Origin: Gammaproteobacteria bacterium | GTDB taxonomy: Bacteria > Pseudomonadota > Gammaproteobacteria > Enterobacterales > Psychrobiaceae | Assembly: GCA_013214885.1 (NCBI GenBank) | Contig: JABSRS010000223.1 | Span: forward strand, 1 to 6,081 | DNA: 6,081 nucleotides | Direction: 5' to 3' | In this document: piece by piece, positions 1-5,367 of the stretch | Numbering within the stretch: position 1 is the first letter of the stretch | Layout of the letters: each line of letters starts with the position of its first letter | Made by a program: the position numbers and the translations under genes | Notes under the pieces: generated by a model | The model's input: the letters and a program-made list of their open reading frames with translations, nothing else | The model's database searches: none | Told to the model about the DNA's origin: nothing

Positions 1-1059
1 CACCACGGTACGTACCGCTTTGGTAATTAAGTCCGACTGATCATAGAATGGTTCGAAACGTACGCCAGGTGGCAGAGCTTGATTAATTAATGGAATTCGA
101 GCATTAATCCCATCGATGGTTGATTTGGTATTTGCGCCCATGCGCTTTAACACAATACCAGAAACTACTTCACCTAAATGGATTGGCTTGCCTTGGGCAT
201 CGCGCTTAGTCATGGTCACTGCGCCTTGGCGAATTTCACTGCCTAACGCGACCTCTGCAACATCGGCAACGGTGATAACCGTGCCAGCAATCGTTTTAAT
301 CGGAACTTGTTTTATATCTTCCAAGCCCGCCATGCCACCACTGAACCAGCCAGTGCCGCGAATAACCAATTGTTCCTGTCCGCGATTCATGTACCAACCA
401 CCAACGTTGGTGTTATTGCGCTCGAGTGCGCTAACAACATCGTCTTGGGTCAATTGATAAGACAGCAACTTACTCGGCGTAATATTAACTTGGTACTGAC
501 GAACATCACCGCCAAAAGATAACACGTCGGTTACGCCATCTACTGGCATCACCAATAACTTAACAATCCAATCATTGAGGCTACGCAGTGCCATCGCGTC
601 ATAACCAGAGTCAGGATCGGCGATAAGCAAGTATTGAAATATTTGCCCCAAACCAGAAGTATTCGGACCCATTTCTGGGGTCCCGACACCACTTGGGATT
701 AACTCTTTTGCCGCCTGTAATCGTTCAAACACTAGCTGGCGAGCAAAGTAAATGTCGGTGCCTTCCTTAAACACCACCGTAACCCCGGATAAACCCGTTT
801 TAGAAATTGAACGCACCTGCTCAACATCAGGCAATGCATACATCACAGCCTCAATTGGGTAGGTAATAAGTTGCTCAACTTCTTCGGCGGCCAGTCCAGG
901 TGCTTCGGTATTTACCGCCACTTGCACATTAGTTACATCGGGAAAAGCATCGAGATTAAGTGTTGGGATCACAAAAACCGCTGCAATCATGGTTGTGATT
1001 AGTGCGAGGACCACCAATAGCCGATTATTAACCGACCAATCTATTAATTTATTAAACAT
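1..1059 (-). CDS. CzcA/CusA-family heavy-metal efflux RND pump, N-terminal 353 residues (partial)
   Basis: This is the inner-membrane proton-driven pump of a tripartite heavy-metal exporter. I translated it by hand: the frame is open from an ATG at 1059-1057 to the window edge, so the C-terminal two thirds of a roughly 1,030-1,050 residue protein are missing. The start MFNKLIDWSVNNR is followed by the first membrane helix (about residues 13-33). Next comes the family hallmark LDAFPDVTNVQV (36-47), then the periplasmic porter-domain opening with APGLAAEEVEQLITYPIE (53-70). The segment ends at FEPFYDQSDLITKAVRTVV (335-353), which normally leads into the second membrane helix. The ATG lies 11 bp after the adaptor stop codon, with an AGGGAT ribosome site overlapping that stop, so the two genes are co-transcribed and perhaps translationally coupled. 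The membrane residues that separate Cu/Ag from Zn/Co/Cd/Ni pumps are outside the window, so the substrate is undetermined. Confidence 0.95.
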   Translation of the reverse strand, partial: MFNKLIDWSVNNRLLVVLALITTMIAAVFVIPTLNLDAFPDVTNVQVAVNTEAPGLAAEEVEQLITYPIEAVMYALPDVEQVRSISKTGLSGVTVVFKEGTDIYFARQLVFERLQAAKELIPSGVGTPEMGPNTSGLGQIFQYLLIADPDSGYDAMALRSLNDWIVKLLVMPVDGVTDVLSFGGDVRQYQVNITPSKLLSYQLTQDDVVSALERNNTNVGGWYMNRGQEQLVIRGTGWFSGGMAGLEDIKQVPIKTIAGTVITVADVAEVALGSEIRQGAVTMTKRDAQGKPIHLGEVVSGIVLKRMGANTKSTIDGINARIPLINQALPPGVRFEPFYDQSDLITKAVRTVV

Positions 1060-1070
1060 GGTTGTTATCC

Positions 1071-2201
1071 CTAGTGACCGTGCGGGTCAAAGCCGCCTTT
1101 GGCGATTTCTGATGCCACAAAAAAAGCACCTGTCATCACAATTCTGGTATGTGGCGCGATGCCTGATATTTCGCGAAATTGACCTAAGGTGCGGCCAAGT
1201 TCCACTTCGACGGCTTCGAATTCACCGGGATGATCTTCAACAAACACTACCCAGTCGCCGTCACTGCTACGCATCAGGGCTGATTCGGGTACAGCGAGGA
1301 CTGGCGCCTTGGTTGCAAAGGCAAAGTTAACATCGACAAACATCCCAGGGTGAAGTTTATCTTGCGGATTTTTTACTGATAACCTCACAATGCGCGTGCG
1401 AGTTATCGGATCGATGGTATGAGCTTCTTGAATCACTTTAGCAGTGAAGCGCTGACCACCCGAGTGCAATATTGCTTCACTACCAATTGGCAAATCAAGA
1501 TCTTTACTTGGCGAGATCCGCGCCTCAACCCATAAATCATCTTCATCGGCTAAAATCATTAAAGCATCTCCTGCCGATACCCGCTGACCTTGGGAAAAAT
1601 CATCACTTAGCACCGCCCCACTACGCTGGGCGATTAAGGTATATTGGCCAAAGTTAGGTTCATTATTTTTGACCACCAGCTCGATAGCTTGGGCGGTTAA
1701 ACCAAAGGCTTTAAGCCGACTTTTAGCCGCAATATAGTCAGTTTGTGCCGCTAATAGCTCGGTTTTACTCACCGTATTGTTGGCTAATTTTTTTAAGCGC
1801 TGCCATTCAATAGAACTAACGCGATAAGTCGCTTGCGCTTGTGCAACCGACTCACTAAACAACGTGACTAGTGATTGGCCTTGAATTACGTGCTCACCTA
1901 AAATTGCATGACGGCTAATCACTACCGACTCTGTCCGTGGTGATACGACATAGCTTTTGTAGCCGTTGACCTTTATTTCCCCAGGTGCATAGACATAGCT
2001 AGCTTGAATCTGTGGTACTAGCGGGGCAACGCTAATATTAGCATTGCGCATTTGTTGTGGGGTAAAGCTAATACCTGCTTCGTGTTGTTCTGCTTGTTCT
2101 TGGCTTGCTTGAGGTTTTGGTTGAGTACTTTGTTGTGCTAGTAACGGGCTCTGAGTGAAAATGCTGGCAAGTACAATCACACGAATAATGATTTTTTTCA
2201 T
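1071..2201 (-). CDS. CzcB/CusB-type efflux RND periplasmic adaptor subunit
   Basis: This 376-residue membrane-fusion protein links the RND pump to an outer-membrane channel in the periplasm. It has a signal peptide (KK near the N-terminus, hydrophobic stretch 4-21, likely cleavage after A22) and no lipobox cysteine. The lipoyl/barrel-sandwich halves lie at about 83-116 and 185-218, flanking an alpha-hairpin (about 117-178). A beta-barrel follows (about 220-295, with ITRTRIVRL and LHPGMFVDV), then a membrane-proximal domain. The tail ends in DPHGH, a His-containing end seen in CzcB-like adaptors. The mature N-terminus lacks the methionine cluster of CusB, which leans towards a Zn/Co/Cd/Ni type, but weakly. 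The ATG at 2201 follows a modest TTGAGAA ribosome site. A 59-bp AT-rich gap separates it from the small upstream gene. The exact metal is unknown. Confidence 0.93.
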   Translation of the reverse strand: MKKIIIRVIVLASIFTQSPLLAQQSTQPKPQASQEQAEQHEAGISFTPQQMRNANISVAPLVPQIQASYVYAPGEIKVNGYKSYVVSPRTESVVISRHAILGEHVIQGQSLVTLFSESVAQAQATYRVSSIEWQRLKKLANNTVSKTELLAAQTDYIAAKSRLKAFGLTAQAIELVVKNNEPNFGQYTLIAQRSGAVLSDDFSQGQRVSAGDALMILADEDDLWVEARISPSKDLDLPIGSEAILHSGGQRFTAKVIQEAHTIDPITRTRIVRLSVKNPQDKLHPGMFVDVNFAFATKAPVLAVPESALMRSSDGDWVVFVEDHPGEFEAVEVELGRTLGQFREISGIAPHTRIVMTGAFFVASEIAKGGFDPHGH

Positions 2202-2260
2202 ATTTTTCTCAATAATAATTATTTAAATACAGCGTTAATCAGCTGGAATAATGTTAATTA

Positions 2261-2614
2261 TTAAGAAATTATTGGAGGGCGGTGCTCTGGAGTCAATAAA
2301 ATGGATCGCTGCGAAGGAACATGCGAGGGTAGAGTTGACGAGCCAATATTGAGTAATGACGAGCTTAACGTCGTTAAAATATAGACACTTGAAGGCGCAT
2401 GGCAATGACAACAATGATGACAGTCTGGTGGTGATTGAACGTCATTAATAATATCACTTAATGAAATTATTGGTTCGGGATGGGCTTGATGTTCTTGGTC
2501 CAATGATCGGTGTTGATTGGTTGATTGGTGAATTTTATGACCATCAAATGCAGCAGCAATCGTTTGACTGGCAAACAATAAGACTAAAACAAATAAAATG
2601 GATTTCTTCAACAC
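2261..2614 (-). CDS. Small secreted His/Cys-rich protein, CzcI-like, of the metal efflux operon
   Basis: This is a 117-residue protein with a clear signal peptide (LKKS followed by the hydrophobic run 6-20, Ala-rich cleavage region about 20-22), so the mature chain should be periplasmic. The mature part is rich in histidine (H26, H29, H35, H42, H45) and carries a dense cluster CHHCCHCH at 65-72. It ends in a Pro/Arg-containing tail (PEHRPPIIS). This layout of short length, signal peptide, His-rich linker, DCxHC-type cluster and RPP tail resembles CzcI and related small proteins encoded ahead of czcCBA pumps. I infer periplasmic metal binding or modulation of the efflux operon; the family assignment is from memory. 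The start is unusual: GTG at 2614 is followed directly by TTG, no ATG is available, an in-frame TAG lies about 30 nt upstream, and there is no obvious Shine-Dalgarno sequence. Either GTG or TTG could be used. Confidence 0.75.
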   Translation of the reverse strand: MLKKSILFVLVLLFASQTIAAAFDGHKIHQSTNQHRSLDQEHQAHPEPIISLSDIINDVQSPPDCHHCCHCHAPSSVYILTTLSSSLLNIGSSTLPSHVPSQRSILLTPEHRPPIIS

Positions 2615-2673
2615 AATAACAGACCAAGTAAAATCAACAGGCTATTCAAGCACAGGAATCAACAAAATAACAG
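2608..2673. repeat. Pair of 15-bp direct repeats ahead of the metal efflux operon
   Basis: TCAACACAATAACAG (2608-2622) and TCAACAAAATAACAG (2659-2673) differ at one base and start 51 bp apart. The left copy covers the proposed GTG/TTG start of the CzcI-like gene; the right copy lies in its upstream region. They may be paired regulator sites or a chance or duplication product; function is not shown. Confidence 0.45.
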
Positions 2674-2679
2674 TTATTT
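2665..2679. promoter_or_regulatory. Perfect inverted repeat, candidate operator of the metal efflux operon
   Basis: AAATAAC-A-GTTATTT is a perfect 7+1+7 palindrome in the 91-bp gap between the GGDEF gene and the CzcI-like gene, overlapping one of the two 15-bp direct repeats. The one-base centre makes an RNA hairpin unlikely and a protein-binding dyad more likely. I could not place a convincing -35/-10 pair around it. It is AT-rich, so chance is a real alternative. Confidence 0.35.
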
Positions 2680-2705
2680 CATCACAAACTGTGTCATCAT
2701 CGAGA

Positions 2706-3725
2706 TTAAATCACTGCGGGTGAATTTATATGATCATCATGATTAGAGAGTTCAACGCAATCTCGCCCCGCTGCCTTTGCTTTATATAACGCAATATCAG
2801 CGCGGTGTAACAAAGTATCAGCACTATCTCCATCTTGGTTAAATACCGACACACCCACACTTACGGTGCAGGTTATTTTATTAATGTGAACTTCTGCTCT
2901 ACTGATGTCGCATATGTTATTGGCAATTTCATGAGCTAATTGCTGATTTACCCCAGGTAATAAGATAACAAACTCTTCACCGCCATAACGGGCAAAGGTA
3001 AAGCCTTCATCAAGAATATTTGTAATGATTTTAGCAAAACCCACAAGTACCTGATCACCGACCGCGTGGCCATAGGAGTCATTTACAGTTTTGAAGTGAT
3101 CGATATCGATAAGTAACAGTGATAAATCTGATCTGCTATGCTCGATCTGTTCAATTTCACGTTTTAATACTTTATCGAGGAAAATTCTATTTTTTAACCC
3201 AGTTAATCCATCGGTCATTGCTTGTAGCTGCAGCTCTTCGAGTAATCGTGATTGCTCGGATATATCACGGACAATCGCGGTATATTCTAACTTCGAGTTT
3301 ACCTTCATTTTAGAAATTGAAATTTCAGCAGGAAACATCGTGTTATCTTTACGCTGACCATAAACAATACTACGACTGCTCATCTTTCTTGATTGGGTGA
3401 TTGATGATGAGAAATCATCGACATAACGCTGATGATTAGCTCTAAATTTGGTTGGTAGTAACATGGTAATATCTTTGCCGGCCACTTCGTGAAAATTGTA
3501 GCCCCAAGTTTGCTCTGCCGCTTTATTAAACAGGATTATTTTACTTTTTTCATCGGTGGTAATAATACAATCATGGACCGACTGAATCACTGAACGATAA
3601 CGGATCCTAGAAATATCGAGTTCATTTTTCAGTTGCTTTTTTTCGCTGATATTAATCCCAGTAATGAGCAAGCGACCACCCGCTTCATCTTGACCGAGCA
3701 ACGGCGTGAAATCAATAACCACCAA
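2706..3725 (-). CDS. Diguanylate cyclase portion of the broken gene: second PAS plus GGDEF domain
   Basis: The GGDEF domain would make c-di-GMP from two GTP in the cytoplasm. The 339-codon open stretch starts only at a TTG (3725-3723), without a ribosome site and right after an in-frame stop, so it is not a natural gene start. Residues 1-30 are the tail of the first PAS. PAS2 spans about 41-155, with FNKAAEQTWGY, MLLPTKFRANHQRY and a closing YTAIVRDISEQ. A short coiled linker leads to the GGDEF domain (about 168-328): DGLTGLKNR, metal-binding D207 in LLIDIDHFK, N215, D224, the catalytic YGGEEF (247-252) and a closing RADIALYKAK. The position of the inhibitory RxxD site, five residues before GGEEF, reads DEGF, so product inhibition through that site is absent. 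The enzyme domain itself looks intact. Confidence 0.85.
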   Translation of the reverse strand: MVVIDFTPLLGQDEAGGRLLITGINISEKKQLKNELDISRIRYRSVIQSVHDCIITTDEKSKIILFNKAAEQTWGYNFHEVAGKDITMLLPTKFRANHQRYVDDFSSSITQSRKMSSRSIVYGQRKDNTMFPAEISISKMKVNSKLEYTAIVRDISEQSRLLEELQLQAMTDGLTGLKNRIFLDKVLKREIEQIEHSRSDLSLLLIDIDHFKTVNDSYGHAVGDQVLVGFAKIITNILDEGFTFARYGGEEFVILLPGVNQQLAHEIANNICDISRAEVHINKITCTVSVGVSVFNQDGDSADTLLHRADIALYKAKAAGRDCVELSNHDDHINSPAVI

Positions 3726-4009
3726 TGCTTAATATCATTATTTATAAAAGAAATTTCAAACTCTAACGCACACTTATTGTGATTAGACATATGAAGATAG
3801 TATAAAAACTCATCGGCGCCTATGTCACTAAACGCTTGATTAATCGAGACGGGGAAAGTAAAGAGTTGCTGTCTGCCGATCATATCAATGAATAACTTAT
3901 TACAAGAGCTAATCACAAACTCATCATTGTTATCTATTTCAATCGTTGCGAAACTAGCACCAATTATGTCAGTGGAAGTTGGCACTAATAACGGAGGAGA
4001 TCTCGACAT
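3629..4009 (-). CDS. N-terminal PAS fragment of the broken diguanylate cyclase gene
   Basis: This is what would actually be translated from the gene's own start: 126 residues, of which about the first 96 are genuine. They cover the start of a PAS fold, with FATIEIDNNDEF, then FVISSCNKLFIDMIG, and the pre-terminal strand ALEFEISFINNDIKHWW. After the frameshift the last 30 residues (rich in Arg, Lys and Ser) are out-of-frame sequence and should not be interpreted. The ATG at 4009 is well supported by AAGGAACACG immediately upstream. The PAS ligand is unknown; I see no cofactor signature in this half. No signal peptide or membrane segment is present, so it is cytoplasmic. Confidence 0.7.
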   Translation of the reverse strand: MSRSPPLLVPTSTDIIGASFATIEIDNNDEFVISSCNKLFIDMIGRQQLFTFPVSINQAFSDIGADEFLYYLHMSNHNKCALEFEISFINNDIKHWWLLISRRCSVKMKRVVACSLLGLISAKKSN

Positions 4010-4053
4010 CGTGTTCCTTGCAATTTCCTAGCAATTCCTTAGCAATTCCCTAG
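4010..4053 (-). repeat. Tandem 11-bp repeats in the leader of the GGDEF gene
   Basis: Read on the minus strand, three adjacent 11-mers CTAGGGAATTG, CTAAGGAATTG and CTAGGAAATTG (4053-4021) are followed by a degenerate fourth, CAAGGAACACG (4020-4010), directly before the ATG. Every unit contains an AGG-type Shine-Dalgarno-like core; the last provides the real ribosome site. A further similar piece (AGGGAATTAA) lies at about 4063-4070. The unit length, not a multiple of three, is harmless in noncoding DNA but would change leader length if copies slip. Confidence 0.8.
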
Positions 4054-4089
4054 CAAAATATTAATTCCCTAATAACCCACTCACTGTAC

Positions 4090-4118
4090 ATAATACAAGC
4101 AGCCGAATCAAGTGACAA
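4090..4118 (-). promoter_or_regulatory. Sigma70-type promoter for the GGDEF gene
   Basis: On the minus strand TTGTCA (4118-4113) and TATTAT (4095-4090) are separated by exactly 17 bp, each matching consensus at five of six bases. Transcription would start near 4083 and give a leader of roughly 75 nt containing the 11-bp repeats. It lies between the pseudouridine synthase stop and the GGDEF start, so the cyclase gene probably has its own transcript. Confidence 0.65.
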
Positions 4119-4141
4119 AACTAATACTATTGTCGTAACCA

Positions 4142-4174
4142 AGAAAAACAATCAAAATTATTGGCTAGGCCAAT
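4142..4174 (-). terminator. Weak candidate terminator after the pseudouridine synthase gene
   Basis: On the minus strand ATTGGC-CTA-GCCAAT (6-bp stem, 3-nt loop) spans the last codons and the stop of the gene. AATTTTGATTGTTTTT follows. The stem is short and the T run is interrupted, so termination would be partial at best. Confidence 0.3.
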
Positions 4175-4838
4175 TGAGCAACCAGGGTTTTCTATTTTTA
4201 ACACACCAATTTATAACAAGTTTATTGTTGAACTGCCAAGTTGGATCTGCTTGGTAATCATAAACAACCTTATTGAGCGTAAAGCGCAAGCACCAGGCAT
4301 GTAACATCCCTATTTCAAGGTGATTGTTAGGGTAATAGCGCTGATCGCCTAATATTGGTGCGCCAATACTCTTCATGGCAACGCGCAGTTGATGAGTTTT
4401 CCCAGTATGAGGTTTCAACACAAAGGCACGAACTCCCTGGGCAATTGAAAAACTAAAAAACTGAGTAATAGCAGGGTTTTCATTACTTTGGAGCAGCAGA
4501 TAACTGCCATTGCGCCCTTTTTTCATATCGCCTTTAATCAACCCCTGCTTTTTTTTGGGCTTTTTATCAGACACTGCCAGGTAGTATTTTTCAATGTTTC
4601 GCTGACTAAATAGTTGCCCAAACTCAGCCGCAACAGCCGCTGATTTTGCGAATATAATTAACCCCGAGGTCATTTTATCAAGCCGGTGAACAGGATAGAG
4701 CATCGAGTAATTGAGCTGCTGTTTCACCAACTCAACAATACCTAAGACATTATCTTCGGTGTGAAAGTTAACATTGGATGATTTATTGACGACAATAAAA
4801 TATTGATTGTCGTCAATGAGGGTAAACTGAGAGATCAT
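4158..4838 (-). CDS. RluA-family RNA pseudouridine synthase (small RluA-like form)
   Basis: The enzyme isomerises a uridine in RNA to pseudouridine in the cytoplasm. At 226 residues it consists of the catalytic domain alone, with no N-terminal S4 RNA-binding domain. The signature HRLDKMTSG is at 51-59, with D54 as the catalytic aspartate, followed by LIIFAKS. Near the C-terminus the family's KPHTGKTHQLRVAM block and APILGDQRYY are present. From memory its size and layout fit the small RluA-like clade of marine gammaproteobacteria (described by TIGR01621) better than RluA, RluC or RluD, so the RNA target is unknown. The ATG at 4838 lies 10 bp after the rhodanese stop codon, so the two genes form one transcript; its own ribosome site is weak, suggesting dependence on upstream translation. 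The product is rich in lysine, as expected for an RNA-binding enzyme. Confidence 0.9.
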   Translation of the reverse strand: MISQFTLIDDNQYFIVVNKSSNVNFHTEDNVLGIVELVKQQLNYSMLYPVHRLDKMTSGLIIFAKSAAVAAEFGQLFSQRNIEKYYLAVSDKKPKKKQGLIKGDMKKGRNGSYLLLQSNENPAITQFFSFSIAQGVRAFVLKPHTGKTHQLRVAMKSIGAPILGDQRYYPNNHLEIGMLHAWCLRFTLNKVVYDYQADPTWQFNNKLVINWCVKNRKPWLLNWPSQ

Positions 4839-4848
4839 AAATAAAACT

Positions 4849-5223
4849 TTAAGCTGGAGTCACTAATTGATAGCCGGCTTTCTTCCAAGCACCGTAGCCA
4901 CCGTCAAGGGAAATAACATTGTTATAGCCCATTTGTTGCAGATTATCACCCGCCATAGAGCTGCGAAATCCACCGCCGCAATATAACACTAAAATGTGTT
5001 CAAAATCGACTACTCGCGCCACTATATCACGCTCGATAATTCCTTTACTGAGATGAATCGCGTCGGGTAAGTGATCTTTGGCCCATTCGTGGTCTTCACG
5101 GACATCAATTAACAAAAAATCACGCTGCTCTTGTTGCCAGCGTTTTACGGTTTCGATATCAGTATGACCAACTTGTTGTGACGCCTTAGCGGCTATGGCT
5201 AGAAATTCTTTTGAGTGATTCAT
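4849..5223 (-). CDS. Single-domain rhodanese-like sulfurtransferase
   Basis: This 124-residue cytoplasmic protein has one rhodanese domain (about 20-120). It shows the CH2A-like motif LLIDVREDHEW (37-47), the substrate-side HLPDAIHLSKG (51-61) and the active-site loop YCGGGFRS, with catalytic C82 and R87 in the usual CxxxxR(S) arrangement. The end motif LDGGYGAWKKAGY (106-118) is typical. Such proteins carry a persulfide on the cysteine and pass sulfur to acceptors; the acceptor is unknown here. No signal peptide or second domain is present. The ATG at 5223 has a good AAGGAA ribosome site eight bases upstream. It is the first gene of a two-gene unit with the pseudouridine synthase and is separated from carB by a strong terminator. 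Confidence 0.92.
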   Translation of the reverse strand: MNHSKEFLAIAAKASQQVGHTDIETVKRWQQEQRDFLLIDVREDHEWAKDHLPDAIHLSKGIIERDIVARVVDFEHILVLYCGGGFRSSMAGDNLQQMGYNNVISLDGGYGAWKKAGYQLVTPA

Positions 5224-5252
5224 TCATGATTTCCTTATTATTATAAGCGGTC

Positions 5253-5282
5253 ATTATTGCTTGCTCCGATGATAAATCACAA
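5253..5282 (-). promoter_or_regulatory. Candidate promoter of the rhodanese/pseudouridine synthase unit
   Basis: On the minus strand TTGTGA (5282-5277) and AATAAT (5258-5253) are 18 bp apart. This is a moderate sigma70 match. A better-looking TATAAT at about 5239-5244 sits too close to the ribosome site and has no -35 partner. A promoter is expected here because a strong terminator lies just upstream. Confidence 0.4.
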
Positions 5283-5314
5283 GTTTTTTCTGTTGCCAAA
5301 TAACGGATGAACAT

Positions 5315-5345
5315 AAAAAAGGGGTTACCATACGGTAACCCCTTT
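5315..5345 (-). terminator. Rho-independent terminator of carB
   Basis: The minus strand reads GGGGTTACC-GTAT-GGTAACCCC, a perfect 9-bp stem with a four-base loop, extended by AAA/TTT pairing to 12 bp and followed by TTTTTT. It begins 22 bp after the carB stop codon. The plus-strand side has only three T residues after the stem, so it is mainly a right-to-left terminator. Confidence 0.93.
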
Positions 5346-5367
5346 CACACTAATTTATTATCACCAA

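Larger units (their letters stand above)
2706..4009 (-). pseudogene. PAS-PAS-GGDEF diguanylate cyclase gene interrupted by a -1 frameshift
   Basis: Two overlapping frames form one gene. The first frame runs from an ATG at 4009 with a strong AAGGA ribosome site five bases upstream. It reads an N-terminal PAS domain as far as IKHWW and then goes out of frame, ending at 3629. The -1 frame picks up at 3725 with LVVIDFTPLLGQDEAGGR, the missing end of that PAS fold, and continues through a second PAS domain and a GGDEF domain to a TAA at 2706. The repaired protein would be about 434 residues. The break lies in TTGGTGGTTATTG (minus strand, about 3713-3725), consistent with loss of one base. The sequence shows no classical slippery heptamer, so a true mutation or an assembly error is more likely than programmed frameshifting. 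It lies downstream of its own promoter and repeated leader. No terminator is seen after it. Confidence 0.85.

Noticed and set aside
116..1330. Plus-strand open frames at 116-457, 307-522 and 989-1330
   Set aside because: They lie antisense inside the RND pump and adaptor genes, have no recognisable domain, and the opposite frames encode well-known family motifs.
1472..1657. Plus-strand open frame of 61 codons
   Set aside because: It is a shadow of the adaptor gene, with no ribosome site and no familiar sequence.
2205..2262. Separate promoter for the adaptor gene in the 59-bp AT-rich gap
   Set aside because: Several weak -10-like strings exist but none has a credible -35 partner; co-transcription with the small upstream gene is simpler.
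2690..2705. CRP-type site around TTGTGA before the metal operon
   Set aside because: Only one half-site (TGTGA) is present; the second half at the proper spacing reads AACTG rather than TCACA.
3119..3313. Plus-strand open frame of 64 codons
   Set aside because: It is antisense to the PAS2-GGDEF linker, which is clearly coding on the minus strand.
3700..3735. Programmed -1 ribosomal frameshifting in the cyclase gene
   Set aside because: The overlap contains TTGGTGGTTATTG but no X-XXY-YYZ slippery heptamer, and I see no strong downstream hairpin. A mutation or base-call error is simpler.
4010..4072. CRISPR array or attachment site
   Set aside because: The units are only 11 bp, directly abutting with no spacers, and there is no integrase or cas gene nearby.
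5315..5345. Bidirectional terminator
   Set aside because: The plus-strand direction has only TTT after the stem and no plus-strand gene to terminate.
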